Origin: Actinocatenispora comari
Lineage (GTDB): Bacteria > Actinomycetota > Actinomycetes > Mycobacteriales > Micromonosporaceae
Assembly (NCBI RefSeq): GCF_017312725.1
Contig: NZ_BOPO01000004.1
Span: 19,551-83,550, forward strand
DNA length: 64,000 bases
Direction: 5' to 3'
A program made the position numbers and the translations under genes. Each line of letters opens with the position of its first letter. Position 1 is the first letter of the stretch. The notes beneath the pieces were generated by a model. The model saw only the letters and a program-made list of their open reading frames with translations. It was not told the origin of the DNA and did no database searches. Shown in pieces: positions 35,082 through 43,224 of the stretch.

Positions 35082-35537
35082 CTACGGCAGCGGGCGGTCG
35101 GCTGCGTCGTAGCTGCGCCGGGCGGTGTCGACCTCCGGCAGGTGGTCGCTCGCCCAGTCGGCGAGCTGCGCGAACAGCGGGGCGAGGCTGCGGCCGAGCG
35201 GGCTGATCTCGTACTCGACCCGTGGCGGCACCTCCGGGTGGTAGGTGCGGACGACCAGTCCGTCTCGTTCGAGCTGGCGCAGCCGCTGGGTGAGCACCTT
35301 CGGGGTGATGGTGCCGATCCGGCGGGACAGCTCGACGAACCGCTGCCGCCCGAACGCATGGAGCGTCCACAGGATCGGCGTCGTCCACCGGCTGAACACG
35401 ATGTCGACCACCGGGCTGATCGGGCACGCCTGCTCGGCGTCGATCGCCGCGGTCACCGCCGGATCGATCGCCGCACCGGACACCGCCGGGTCGACCGCCG
35501 CGCCGGTCACCGCCGCGCTCGTTCGCGTTCCGCTCAT
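35082..35537 (-). CDS. HxlR-family transcriptional regulator
   Basis: 151 residues: the HxlR winged helix with CPISPVVDIVFSRWTTPILW, RIGTITPKVLTQRLRQLERDGL and YEISPLGRSLAPLF. Cys38 is the only cysteine and lies at the position used as a redox or electrophile sensor in this family. The N-terminal 34 residues are unusual: three repeats of about nine residues (TGAAVDPAV, SGAAIDPAV, TAAIDAEQ) from an in-frame DNA repeat. It diverges from the NAD(P)-binding protein it presumably controls. Confidence 0.92.
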   Translation of the reverse strand: MSGTRTSAAVTGAAVDPAVSGAAIDPAVTAAIDAEQACPISPVVDIVFSRWTTPILWTLHAFGRQRFVELSRRIGTITPKVLTQRLRQLERDGLVVRTYHPEVPPRVEYEISPLGRSLAPLFAQLADWASDHLPEVDTARRSYDAADRPLP

Positions 35538-35557
35538 CCTCGGTAGTCACTTTCCTC

Positions 35558-35567
35558 TAGGTACCTA
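35558..35567. promoter_or_regulatory. Palindrome in the HxlR divergon
   Basis: TAGGTACCTA is a perfect 10-base palindrome in the 103 bases between divergent genes, at the position expected for an HxlR operator. Confidence 0.5.
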
Positions 35568-35640
35568 CTATCCCGACGATGCTAGCTTTCCCTCGGTGCG
35601 GCACCAGAGCCGCCTCTGACCTGGGGAAACAGGAGTCATC

Positions 35641-36468
35641 ATGATCGTTGTGACGGGTGCGACCGGCAACGTCGGCCGGCCGCTGGTGCGTGCGCTCGCC
35701 GCCGCGGGCGAGCAGGTGGTGGCGGTGTCGCGTACCGCCGCCGAGCCGCCGGACGGGGCCGTGCACGCCACCGCGGACCTGGCCGAGCCGGCATCGCTGC
35801 GGCCGGTACTGGCCGGCGCCGACGCGCTGTTCCTGCTGCTGGCCGATCCGCGACAGGACCCGGCGCGGCTCGCCGACACCGCGGTACGGGCCGGGGTCCG
35901 CCGCATCGTGCTGCTCAGCTCGCAGGGCGCCGGTACCCGGCCGGAGTCGGCGTCGCACGGCTGGTTCCTGGCCGCCGAGAAGACACTGCTCGACACGCCG
36001 GCGGCGGTGACCGTGCTGCGGCCCGGCGGCTTCGCCTCCAACGCGTACCAGTGGGCCGCGTCGGTGCGGGCCGACCGCACCGTGGTCGCGCCGTACGGGG
36101 ACGTGGCGCTGCCGGTGGTCGACCCGGACGACATCGCCGCGGTCGCCGCGACCGTGCTGCGCGCCGACGGCCACACCGGCCGTACCTACGTGCTGACCGG
36201 GCCGGCGCCGATCTCGCCGCGCCAGCAGGCGGCCGCGATCGGCGCCGCGCTGGGCGAACGGGTCGGCTTCACCGCGGTGAGCCGGGCCGATGCGCACGCC
36301 GCGATGCTGCCGTTCATGCCCGCCCCGGTGGCCGACACCACGCTGGACATCCTGGGCCACCCCACCGCCGAGGAGCGCCGGGTCAGCCCGGACGTCGAGA
36401 CGGTCCTCGGCCGGGCGCCGGGCGACTTCGCCGGCTGGGCGGCCCGGAACGTGGACGCCTTCCGCTGA
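35641..36468 (+). CDS. NmrA-like NAD(P)-binding oxidoreductase
   Basis: 275 residues, atypical SDR of the NmrA/QOR2 type: TGATGNVGRPLV nucleotide loop, VLLSSQGAG, and no YxxxK pair. QOR2-like proteins reduce quinones with NADPH. Its partner HxlR-type regulator is a common electrophile sensor, so induction by quinones or other reactive carbonyls is a reasonable inference. AGGAG lies seven bases before the ATG. A strong terminator follows. Confidence 0.9.
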   Translation: MIVVTGATGNVGRPLVRALAAAGEQVVAVSRTAAEPPDGAVHATADLAEPASLRPVLAGADALFLLLADPRQDPARLADTAVRAGVRRIVLLSSQGAGTRPESASHGWFLAAEKTLLDTPAAVTVLRPGGFASNAYQWAASVRADRTVVAPYGDVALPVVDPDDIAAVAATVLRADGHTGRTYVLTGPAPISPRQQAAAIGAALGERVGFTAVSRADAHAAMLPFMPAPVADTTLDILGHPTAEERRVSPDVETVLGRAPGDFAGWAARNVDAFR

Positions 36469-36488
36469 GCAGACCGGTTGTCCCGGAA

Positions 36489-36527
36489 CGGATCCCGCAC
36501 CGGACCGGAGGGTCGGTGCGGGATCCG
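36489..36527. terminator. Bidirectional terminator
   Basis: CGGATCCCGCACCG and CGGTGCGGGATCCG form a perfect 14-base stem with an 11-base loop, between convergent genes. Confidence 0.78.
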
Positions 36528-36535
36528 GGCGGCGG

Positions 36536-37465
36536 TCAGGCGGGGAGCAGGATGGTGCGGCCGGCGAGCCGGCCGGCGGCGTGGTCGGCGTGCACCGCCG
36601 CCAGGTCGGCCAGCGGGCGGCGGTCGGCGACGTCGATGCGCAGCGTGCCGGCGTCGACCCGGGCGACCAGCTCGGCGAGCTGAGCCGCGTCGCTGCGGGA
36701 GAACACCGCGACGGCGCGGACCCCGCGGGCCGGGTCCGGCTGCGCCGGCGAGGTCGCGCTGACCAGTACTCCCCCGTCGGCGACCAGGCCGACGAGCGTG
36801 GCGTTCTGTTCCGGCGTGGTGGGCACCAGGTTGAGCAGCACGTCGAACGGCGCGCCCGCGACGGCGGCCGGATCGTCGATGTGGCCGATGATCCGGTCGG
36901 CGCCGTAGGACCGGAGCCGGTCCGCGCTGCCGGCCGTCGCGGTCGCGGTGACCTCGGCGCCGAGCTGCTTGGCCAGCTGCACCGCGTACCCGCCGACCGC
37001 GCCGCCGGCGCCGTTGACCAGGATCCGCTGCCCGGCCGCGAGTTCCGCCTCCTCGGTCAGCGCCTGCCAGGCGGTCAGCCCGACGGCCGGCAGCGCGGCG
37101 GCGTCGGCCAGCGGTACGGTCCGCGGCGCGGCGGCGAGCGCTGCCGCCGGCGCGAGCACGTACTCGGCGGCGGCGCCGTCGTCGGTCATCGGCAGGTAGG
37201 CGAGGACGGCGTCGCCGGGTTGCCAGCCGGCCACGTCGGGACCGAGTTCGGCGACCGTGCCGGCGACCTCGACGCCGGGCACGTGCGGGAACCGGATCGG
37301 GAACGCCTCGGTGAGGCTGCCGGCCCGGATCGACGCGTCGACCGGGTTGAACGTGGTGGCGGCGACCCGCACCAGCACCTGCCCGGCGGCGGGTGCGGGG
37401 CGTGGCGCGTCCTCGTAGGCCAGGACGTCGGTGTCGCCGTACCGGTGGAAACGTACTGCCTTCAT
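36536..37465 (-). CDS. NADP-dependent quinone oxidoreductase (MDR superfamily)
   Basis: 309 residues of the medium-chain reductase fold without zinc ligands: MKAVRFHRYGDTDVLAYED, FPHVPGVEVAGTVAELG, and the nucleotide loop NGAGGAVGGYAVQLAKQLG. It reduces quinones or enones with NADPH. AGGGGGA precedes the ATG. It is divergent from a MarR regulator, and three copies of a CTTCGA palindrome in between strongly suggest that the MarR protein represses it. Confidence 0.92.
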   Translation of the reverse strand: MKAVRFHRYGDTDVLAYEDAPRPAPAAGQVLVRVAATTFNPVDASIRAGSLTEAFPIRFPHVPGVEVAGTVAELGPDVAGWQPGDAVLAYLPMTDDGAAAEYVLAPAAALAAAPRTVPLADAAALPAVGLTAWQALTEEAELAAGQRILVNGAGGAVGGYAVQLAKQLGAEVTATATAGSADRLRSYGADRIIGHIDDPAAVAGAPFDVLLNLVPTTPEQNATLVGLVADGGVLVSATSPAQPDPARGVRAVAVFSRSDAAQLAELVARVDAGTLRIDVADRRPLADLAAVHADHAAGRLAGRTILLPA

Positions 37466-37488
37466 GGCTGTCCCCCTGGACGAAGTTG

Positions 37489-37582
37489 CTTCGATGTCGA
37501 AGTGCTCCCACCGTGCCACTGCTTCGAACTCGAAACAACACCGGAGCCGGGTGAGGGTCGTCACTCTGCTTCGACATCGAAA
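37489..37582. promoter_or_regulatory. Three MarR operators
   Basis: CTTCGATGTCGAAG (37489-37502), CTTCGAACTCGAAA (37522-37535) and CTTCGACATCGAAA (37569-37582) share CTTCGA-2-TCGAA. They fill the space between the divergent oxidoreductase and MarR genes, spaced 33 and 47 bases apart, so both promoters can be covered. Confidence 0.88.
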
Positions 37583-37599
37583 CAACTAGACTGCCGGGC

Positions 37600-38088
37600 A
37601 TGGCGAAAGCCCTGGAACCCGAGCAGCTGCGCGCCTACTTCGCGCTGATGGAGTCGGTGACGCTGCTGCAGCACGCCGTCGAACGGCAGCTGCGCGCCGA
37701 GGGGGGCATCAGCTACGTGCAGTTCCAGCTGCTCGCCCGGCTCGCCCAGGCGAAGCAGCTGACCATGACCGCACTCGCCGACGGCGTCGTGTACAGCCGC
37801 AGCGGCCTCACCCATCAGGCGAAACTGCTGGAGCAGGCGGGCCTGATCACCCGCACCGGCTGCCCGGACGACCAGCGCGCCACCGTGGTCACCATCACCG
37901 ACGCCGGCCTCGCGCTCATCCAGCGGTTGATGCCCGGCCACATCGAGGTGGTTCGCGACCTGATGTTCGACGCGATGTCCGACCGGGACCTGCACGCCCT
38001 GGCCGAGATCATGACCCGGGCCCGCGACCACATGCGGGCGCAGCCGCCCCGCTCGGCCACCGGCCGGCGCCGGCGCACCGCCGGCTAG
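37600..38088 (+). CDS. MarR-family transcriptional regulator
   Basis: 162 residues. LRAEGGISYVQFQLLARLAQ, MTALADGVVYSRSGLTHQAKLLEQAGLI and DDQRATVVTITDAG are the winged-helix elements. Three palindromes between it and the divergent oxidoreductase gene are its probable binding sites, one of them 18 bases before its own ATG, so it should repress both genes until a small aromatic or quinone ligand appears. Ligand identity is inference. Confidence 0.93.
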   Translation: MAKALEPEQLRAYFALMESVTLLQHAVERQLRAEGGISYVQFQLLARLAQAKQLTMTALADGVVYSRSGLTHQAKLLEQAGLITRTGCPDDQRATVVTITDAGLALIQRLMPGHIEVVRDLMFDAMSDRDLHALAEIMTRARDHMRAQPPRSATGRRRRTAG

Positions 38089-38197
38089 GTGACCCGTCCG
38101 GCTCGATCGCGACGCACGTCCCTGGTCCGCCGGCGCCGCACGTCCGCCCGCGGCGGCGGCGGGGCGCCGATCCCGGCGGTACGCGGGGACCGCGAGG

Positions 38198-38845
38198 TCA
38201 GGGCGTGCGGTCGGCGGTGATCAGCGGGCGCAGCCGGGTGCCGGCGAGCGCGTCGAGCAGCCGGGCCAGCGGCGCGGTCAGGCACAGCACCAGTACCACC
38301 GCGACCGCGGCACCGATCAGCAGCCCGGCGGCGACGTCGGTCGGGTAGTGCACCCCGGCGTACACCCGGGCGAAGGCGAGGAACACCGCCAGCACGGCGG
38401 CGAGGATCCCCCAGCGCCGGTGCACCATCAGCAGCCCACCGGCGAACGCGCCGGCGATCATCGCGTGGTCGGACGGGAACGAGCCGTCCGCGGCGTGCGG
38501 CAGCAACCGCAGGACGTGCGGCAGCGTCACGAACGGCCGTGGCCGGTCCACCACCGGGTTGATGACCTGGTTGAGCGCCAGTGCGAGCACGGTGGCCGCC
38601 CCGGCCAGCAGTACGCCGGCGAGCGGTCGACGGTCGCCGCCGCGCCGGGCCGACAGCCCACACCAGGCCCAGACGACGGTGAGCGCGACGAGGCCGCCCC
38701 ACAGCGCGTAGCCGGCCATGAAGCCGTGCGCCCACCCGGTGTCCGCGGACAGCCGGTTGACGTCGAGAAACAGCGTGCTGTCCCATCCCATCCGGTGTGC
38801 CTCCAGGTAGCCGACGAGCATCGACAGTGCGTGACCTCGGTTCAT
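38198..38845 (-). CDS. PAP2-family phosphatase (undecaprenyl-pyrophosphatase-like)
   Basis: 215 residues, six membrane helices. The three PAP2 motifs are present: KxxxxxxRP-type VINPVVDRPRPFV, PSDHAM and RVYAGVHYPTDV (catalytic His and Asp). BcrC-like members recycle undecaprenyl pyrophosphate in cell-wall synthesis and confer bacitracin tolerance. GGAGGGG precedes the ATG. It diverges from the BlaI-type repressor gene across paired BlaI boxes, the closer 45 bases from its start. Confidence 0.92.
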   Translation of the reverse strand: MNRGHALSMLVGYLEAHRMGWDSTLFLDVNRLSADTGWAHGFMAGYALWGGLVALTVVWAWCGLSARRGGDRRPLAGVLLAGAATVLALALNQVINPVVDRPRPFVTLPHVLRLLPHAADGSFPSDHAMIAGAFAGGLLMVHRRWGILAAVLAVFLAFARVYAGVHYPTDVAAGLLIGAAVAVVLVLCLTAPLARLLDALAGTRLRPLITADRTP

Positions 38846-38889
38846 CCCGCCCCTCCGGAGACCGGAGCGTGGCCGCGACCCGACCCGCT

Positions 38890-38936
38890 TACTACACTTG
38901 AGCGTCGTAGCCATTATTACTACAGCCGATGTCGTA
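38890..38936 (+). promoter_or_regulatory. Paired BlaI/MecI-type boxes over the repressor promoter
   Basis: Box C TACTACACTTGAGCGTCGTA (38890-38909) differs at one position from the reverse complement of box B. Box D is TACTACA-5-TGTCGTA (38918-38936). TTGAGC (38898-38903), 17 bases, TACAGC (38921-38926) put the -35 in one box and the -10 in the other. The same geometry occurs at 27377-27423. Confidence 0.88.
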
Positions 38937-38953
38937 GTTGTGCGGGGTGGGGC

Positions 38954-39334
38954 ATGGGTACCGACGACGGCGCCGACCGGGTGGGACTGACCCGCCGGGT
39001 CTGGCAGGTGCTGTCCGCGTCCGCCGAACCGATGACCACCGCACAGGTGCGCGCGGTGCTCGGCGGCAACTGGGCGTACACCACGGTGATGACCGTGCTG
39101 ACCCGGCTCGTCGCGCAGGGCGCCGCCACCCGGCACCGGGTCGGCCGCGCGTTCGCCTACACCGCGGTCGCCGACGAGGCCGAGCTCACCGCACGCCGGA
39201 TGAGCCGGCTGCTGGACGCCGGTACCGACCGGGCCGCGGTGCTGGCCCGCTTCATCGACGTGCTCAGCGACCAGGACGAGAAGCTGCTCGAGGAGCTCCT
39301 CGCCGGCACGCGCGAGGACGAGGACCGGTCGTGA
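38954..39334 (+). CDS. BlaI/MecI/CopY-family repressor
   Basis: 126 residues: winged helix GLTRRVWQVLSASAEPMTTAQV, NWAYTTVMTVLTRLVAQG, then the dimerisation helices. In this family the repressor is cleaved or released when its partner M56 protease senses a cell-wall signal; the partner follows immediately with a GTGA overlap. Paired operators over its own promoter predict autorepression, and the same pair upstream of the glycosyltransferase at 26114 predicts a small regulon. Confidence 0.93.
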   Translation: MGTDDGADRVGLTRRVWQVLSASAEPMTTAQVRAVLGGNWAYTTVMTVLTRLVAQGAATRHRVGRAFAYTAVADEAELTARRMSRLLDAGTDRAAVLARFIDVLSDQDEKLLEELLAGTREDEDRS

Positions 39335-40287
39335 TCGCCGCGGTGGTGGTGTGCCTCGGCGCCTGCCTGGCGTTCGCGGCCCTGGCGCCGTTCGTCGGCC
39401 GGCGACTGCCACCGGCGCCGGCGACCCGGCTGCTCGCCGGCGGGTCGGTGCTCGCGGCCGGCTGCGGCGGGTTCGTGCTGGCCGTGATGGCGTTCGTCTG
39501 GCTGGGCCAGCTCGGCGAGGTCGCCGAGTGGGGCCACTGGTCGCCGGTCACCCTGCACGCCGACTCGCCGCTGCCGGCACCGGTCGGGATCGCCGCCGGC
39601 GCCGTCCTGCTGCCGCTCGCCTTCCTCGGCGTCCGTGCCGCCGTCGACCGGTGCCGCGCCCTGGTCCGGGTACACCGCGCCTGCCGCCGGCTGGCCCGGC
39701 CCGGCCAGGTGGCGATCGTCGACTCGGCGGTACCGGACGCGTTCACCACGCCCGGCGTGGTCGGCCGCATCGTCGTCACCACCGCACTGCTCACCGCGCT
39801 GGACGCCGACCAGCAGCGGGCGCTGATCGCGCACGAACGGTCCCACCTGGCCCACCGGCACGCGTGGTGGCGGCTGGCCGCCGACCTCGCCGCCGCGGTG
39901 AACCCGCTGCTGCGGCGCACCGCCGCCACCGTCACCCAGGCCACCGAACGGTGGGCCGACGAGGACGCCGCGACGGCCGTCGGCGACCGGCGGCTGGTCG
40001 CCCGCGCCGTCGCGCACGCCGCGCTGGCCAGCCGGCGCCGGCCGGCGGCGACCGCGGTCGCGGCGGTCGGCGGCCGGGTGCCGCAACGGGTCCGCGCCCT
40101 GCTCGCCCCGCCGCCGCGCCGCCGCCCGCTGCTGCTCGCCGGTCTGCTGGTGGTGTTGCTGGCCGGCGCCGGCGGCGCCGCCGCGGTCGAGCACACCGGC
40201 GAGGATCTGTTCGAGCACGCCGAACTGCACGGCCAGCACGCCGCGCCACACCACCGTGCGCACGACCTCCCGAACCTACCCCGCTGA
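39331..40287 (+). CDS. M56-family (BlaR1/HtpX-like) membrane metalloprotease
   Basis: 318 residues. Several membrane helices surround a zinc-protease domain with ALIAHERSHLAHR (His168, Glu169, His172) preceded by VPDAFTTPGVVGRIVVTTALL. It lacks the C-terminal penicillin-binding domain of true BlaR1, so it senses another envelope signal. The C-terminus after the last helix is short and His-rich (EHAELHGQHAAPHHRAH). The GTG overlaps the repressor stop by four bases. Confidence 0.92.
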   Translation: MIAAVVVCLGACLAFAALAPFVGRRLPPAPATRLLAGGSVLAAGCGGFVLAVMAFVWLGQLGEVAEWGHWSPVTLHADSPLPAPVGIAAGAVLLPLAFLGVRAAVDRCRALVRVHRACRRLARPGQVAIVDSAVPDAFTTPGVVGRIVVTTALLTALDADQQRALIAHERSHLAHRHAWWRLAADLAAAVNPLLRRTAATVTQATERWADEDAATAVGDRRLVARAVAHAALASRRRPAATAVAAVGGRVPQRVRALLAPPPRRRPLLLAGLLVVLLAGAGGAAAVEHTGEDLFEHAELHGQHAAPHHRAHDLPNLPR

Positions 40288-40393
40288 GCACCGTCGCGGC
40301 CCGGCGGCCCGGACGACGCCTCGGCCGCCGCCGGGAGGACAGCGACGTCCAACATGTGGTACGTGGTGGATTGCCAGCTTTGCGCCTCTTATC

Positions 40394-40409
40394 GTGACAA
40401 CGATGTCAC
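40394..40409. promoter_or_regulatory. LacI-type operator upstream of the GH76 gene
   Basis: GTGACAACGATGTCAC has perfect 6-base arms around ACGA, with the central CG typical of LacI-family sites. It lies 57 bases before the hydrolase start, so a sugar-responsive repressor encoded elsewhere probably acts here. Confidence 0.6.
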
Positions 40410-40465
40410 ATGCCGGCGCTCCCGGGTGTCCGCTACCCGGCCGCGGCGGCCTGGGAGGAGGACCC

Positions 40466-41599
40466 GTGCCACGCATCCGGACCCTGGTGATCGCGGCCGT
40501 CGCGGCGCTGTGCGCGGTCGCCGTGCTGCCCGCCACCGCGGCCGCGCAGCCGCGGCACCACCACGACCGCACCGCCGACGCCGGTACCGCTGCCGACGTG
40601 CTGATGGCCGACTACGACCCGGCGACCGGCTGGTGGCCGTCGAGCTGGTGGAACTCCGCGGTCGCGCTCACCACGATCGAGGACTACGAGCTGCGCACCG
40701 GCGACACCCGGTACCGGTGGGTCATCGGCAACACGTACCAGCTGAACAAGGGGGTGTTCGCGGCCGGCGAGCGCAGCAGCGACCCGGTCGAGGGCGACTT
40801 CGTCAGCCGCGCCATCGACGACACCGAGTGGTGGGGGCTGGCCTGGCTGCGCGCGTACGACGTGACCGGCGACGCGACGTACTTGAACGAGGCGGTCACC
40901 ATCGCGGACTACGTCGACGGGTACTGGGACACCAGCACCTGCGGCGGCGGCGTGTGGTGGGACCGGGAACGCACCTACAAGAACGCCGTCACCAACGGCC
41001 TCTACATCCGGCTCACCGCCGAGTTGCACGACCGGATCCCCGGCGACACCAGGTGGCTCGGCAAGGCGACGACGGCCTGGAACTGGTTCCTCGGCAGCGG
41101 CCTGATCAACTCCTCGAACCTCGTCAACGACGGGCTGACCAACGACTGCACGAACAACGGCCAGACGGTGTGGAGCTACAACCAGGGGCTCGCGATCGGC
41201 GCCGGCGTGGAGATGTGGCGGGCCACCGGCGACGCGTCGGCGCTGGCGACCGCACGCCGGCTCGCGGAAGCCGGTACCAGCGATCCGGCGCTGGTCTCCG
41301 CCGGCGTACTGACCGAGTCGTGCGATGCGCTCACCGCGAGCTGCGACGACAACCAGAAGCAGTTCAAGGGCGTGTTCCTGCGGTACCTGACCGATCTGGC
41401 CGACGTGACCGGCGCCCCGGCGTACCGGGCGTTCGCGACGCGGCAGGCGGACACGATCTGGACGCGGGACCGTACCGCCGACGACCGGCTCGGGGAGCGC
41501 TGGGCCGGCGGCACCAGCGCCGAGCACCCCAACGTGTTCGACTGGCGTACCCAGGCGAGCGCGCTGTCCGCGCTGCTCGCCCCGATCCCGGCCGGCTGA
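40466..41599 (+). CDS. Secreted GH76-family alpha-1,6-mannanase-like hydrolase
   Basis: 377 residues. A signal peptide (LVIAAVAALCAVAVLPATAAA) leads to an all-helical (alpha/alpha)6 barrel with the GH76 catalytic pair Asp118-Asp119 in SRAIDDTEWWGLAWLRAYD, and WWDRERTYKNAVTNGL and WSYNQGLAIG typical of the family. GH76 enzymes cut alpha-1,6-mannan of fungal or actinobacterial origin. GGAGGAGG precedes the GTG. A LacI-type operator upstream suggests sugar induction. Confidence 0.9.
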   Translation: MPRIRTLVIAAVAALCAVAVLPATAAAQPRHHHDRTADAGTAADVLMADYDPATGWWPSSWWNSAVALTTIEDYELRTGDTRYRWVIGNTYQLNKGVFAAGERSSDPVEGDFVSRAIDDTEWWGLAWLRAYDVTGDATYLNEAVTIADYVDGYWDTSTCGGGVWWDRERTYKNAVTNGLYIRLTAELHDRIPGDTRWLGKATTAWNWFLGSGLINSSNLVNDGLTNDCTNNGQTVWSYNQGLAIGAGVEMWRATGDASALATARRLAEAGTSDPALVSAGVLTESCDALTASCDDNQKQFKGVFLRYLTDLADVTGAPAYRAFATRQADTIWTRDRTADDRLGERWAGGTSAEHPNVFDWRTQASALSALLAPIPAG

Positions 41600-41682
41600 C
41601 CGCGCTGGGCGGCCGTCCGGCCGGGGTGCCGCCGAGCTGGCGCGCCCCGGCCGGAGCGGCGGGGTGCGTGCACACTGGTGAG

Positions 41683-42009
41683 GTGACGCATCCGGAGTTG
41701 GCGCAACGGCCGCGGTGGCGGTTCACCGGCGACGGCCGGTTCCCGGTCGCCGCCCGGGTCGGCGACCGCTGGTGGGTGCTGCGGATCAACGGCTTCCCCG
41801 ACCATCCACTGTGGACACTGTTCGTGGCGGGGGTGGCCCGGTTCGACCTGACCGAGACCCCCGCCGGCTGGGGCCGGCCACTGGACCGGTCGGCGCCGAC
41901 CCTGCCGGCCGACACCGCCGCCGCGGTACTGGCACCGGTGCGCCTTTTCACCGCCTTCGGCAGCGAGCACGGCCGCCCCTGCGACGGCCCGTTCTGCTGC
42001 GACGGCTAG
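41683..42009 (+). CDS. Small conserved protein of unknown function
   Basis: 108 residues starting VTHPELAQRPRWRFTGDGRFPVAARVGDRWWVLRI when read on in pieces; Trp- and Arg-rich, ending GRPCDGPFCCDG with three cysteines. No membrane segment. I do not recognise the family. CACACT lies eight to thirteen bases before the GTG and may be a -10 for a leaderless message; an in-frame GTG at 41668 is the alternative start. Confidence 0.6.
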   Translation: MTHPELAQRPRWRFTGDGRFPVAARVGDRWWVLRINGFPDHPLWTLFVAGVARFDLTETPAGWGRPLDRSAPTLPADTAAAVLAPVRLFTAFGSEHGRPCDGPFCCDG

Positions 42010-42077
42010 CGAACCCGCCAACCCGGCAGCGCCCGAACAGGGGCGGCCGGCTGGCTGCCGGCTGCGAGGATGGCGGG

Positions 42078-42926
42078 ATGCTGCTGATGCCGTCCGACGT
42101 GCTGCGCCCCCGCCGGGTCGACGAACACTTCGCCGCCGAGGCCGCCGCTGCCCGCGCCGCCGGGATCGAGGTGTGCCTGGTCGACCACGACGCGCTGGCC
42201 GCCGGCTCGGCCGAGCCGGCGATCGCCCGGGTGAGCGGCACCGGGCCCGCGGTCTACCGCGGCTGGATGCTGCGCAGCGAGCACTACGCCGGCCTGGACG
42301 CGGCGCTGCGGCGCCGCGGCGTGCGGCTGCGTACCGGCGCCGCGCAGTACCGGCGGGCACACGAGCTGCCCGGCTGGTACCCCGACTTCGCCGGGCTGAC
42401 GCCACCGACCACGTGGACGACCGGTACCGGGCGGGCCGGGTTCGACGCCGCGGCCAGCGAGCTGGGCGCGGGGCCGGCGGTGCTGCGCGACCACACGAAG
42501 TCCCTGAAGCACCACTGGCACGAGGCGGCGTACGTTCCCGAGCTGGCCGACCGGGACGCCGCCTGGGCGGTGGCGTCCCGGTTCGTCGAGCTGCGCGGCT
42601 CGGAGCTGGTCGGCGGGTTCGTGCTGCGCCGGTTCGAACGGTTCGTCTCCGCCGAGGTGCGGACCTGGTGGGTGGACGGTGTCTGCCGGCTCGTCGGGCC
42701 GCATCCCGACACCGCCGACGAGCTGCCGGCCGAGCTGCCCGACCCGGCCGGGTTCGGGCCGGTCGTCGGCCGGCTCGGCCTCCCGTTCGTGACCGCCGAC
42801 CTGGTCCGCCGCGACGACGGCCGCTGGCGGCTGGTCGAGCTCGGCGACGGCCAGGTCAGCGACCGCCCCGGCACCCTCGCCGCCGACCGGTTCGTGACCG
42901 CGCTGATCGCGCCGCAGCTCGGGTGA
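42078..42926 (+). CDS. ATP-grasp domain protein (DUF4343-like)
   Basis: 282 residues. MLLMPSDVLRPRRVDEHFAAE, VLRDHTKSLKHHWHEAAYV (ATP-binding Lys region), GFVLRRFERF and the C-terminal WRLVELGDGQVSDRP (metal-binding acid and polar residues) are those of small ATP-grasp proteins annotated DUF4343. They would join a carboxylate and an amine using ATP; the substrates are unknown. It is a single gene 68 bases after the small protein. Confidence 0.8.
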   Translation: MLLMPSDVLRPRRVDEHFAAEAAAARAAGIEVCLVDHDALAAGSAEPAIARVSGTGPAVYRGWMLRSEHYAGLDAALRRRGVRLRTGAAQYRRAHELPGWYPDFAGLTPPTTWTTGTGRAGFDAAASELGAGPAVLRDHTKSLKHHWHEAAYVPELADRDAAWAVASRFVELRGSELVGGFVLRRFERFVSAEVRTWWVDGVCRLVGPHPDTADELPAELPDPAGFGPVVGRLGLPFVTADLVRRDDGRWRLVELGDGQVSDRPGTLAADRFVTALIAPQLG

Positions 42927-43224
42927 CCGCCGGGCGGCCACCGCGCGGTACCGGCGGGTTCGCGCCGGTTTGCGGGCGGTACCGCACGATGCCCACCGAA
43001 CGGCCGATCCCGGCTGACCGAACCGGCGGTTTCGGCCGCACTGGGTAGCGAAGCGGATGCGGGCGGCGAAGATCAAGCTGCCCGCGCTCCTGTGGCCGCC
43101 GGTCCCCCGCGGCCGGTGGCGCCCCGGCGCGGGCCCGTTCGGTACGTGCTGCCAACGGCTCGGCGACGCACCGGGCCGGTGGCGGAGTCGCATCGGGCGA
43201 CTCGGGAAGCAAGGGATGTGGTAC
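42927..43224. other. Intergenic region without recognised gene
   Basis: Between the ATP-grasp gene and the secreted-protein gene I see only a small imperfect hairpin (CCGAACCGGCGGTTTCGG, near 43018-43035), which may end the upstream transcript. No convincing coding sequence. Confidence 0.4.
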
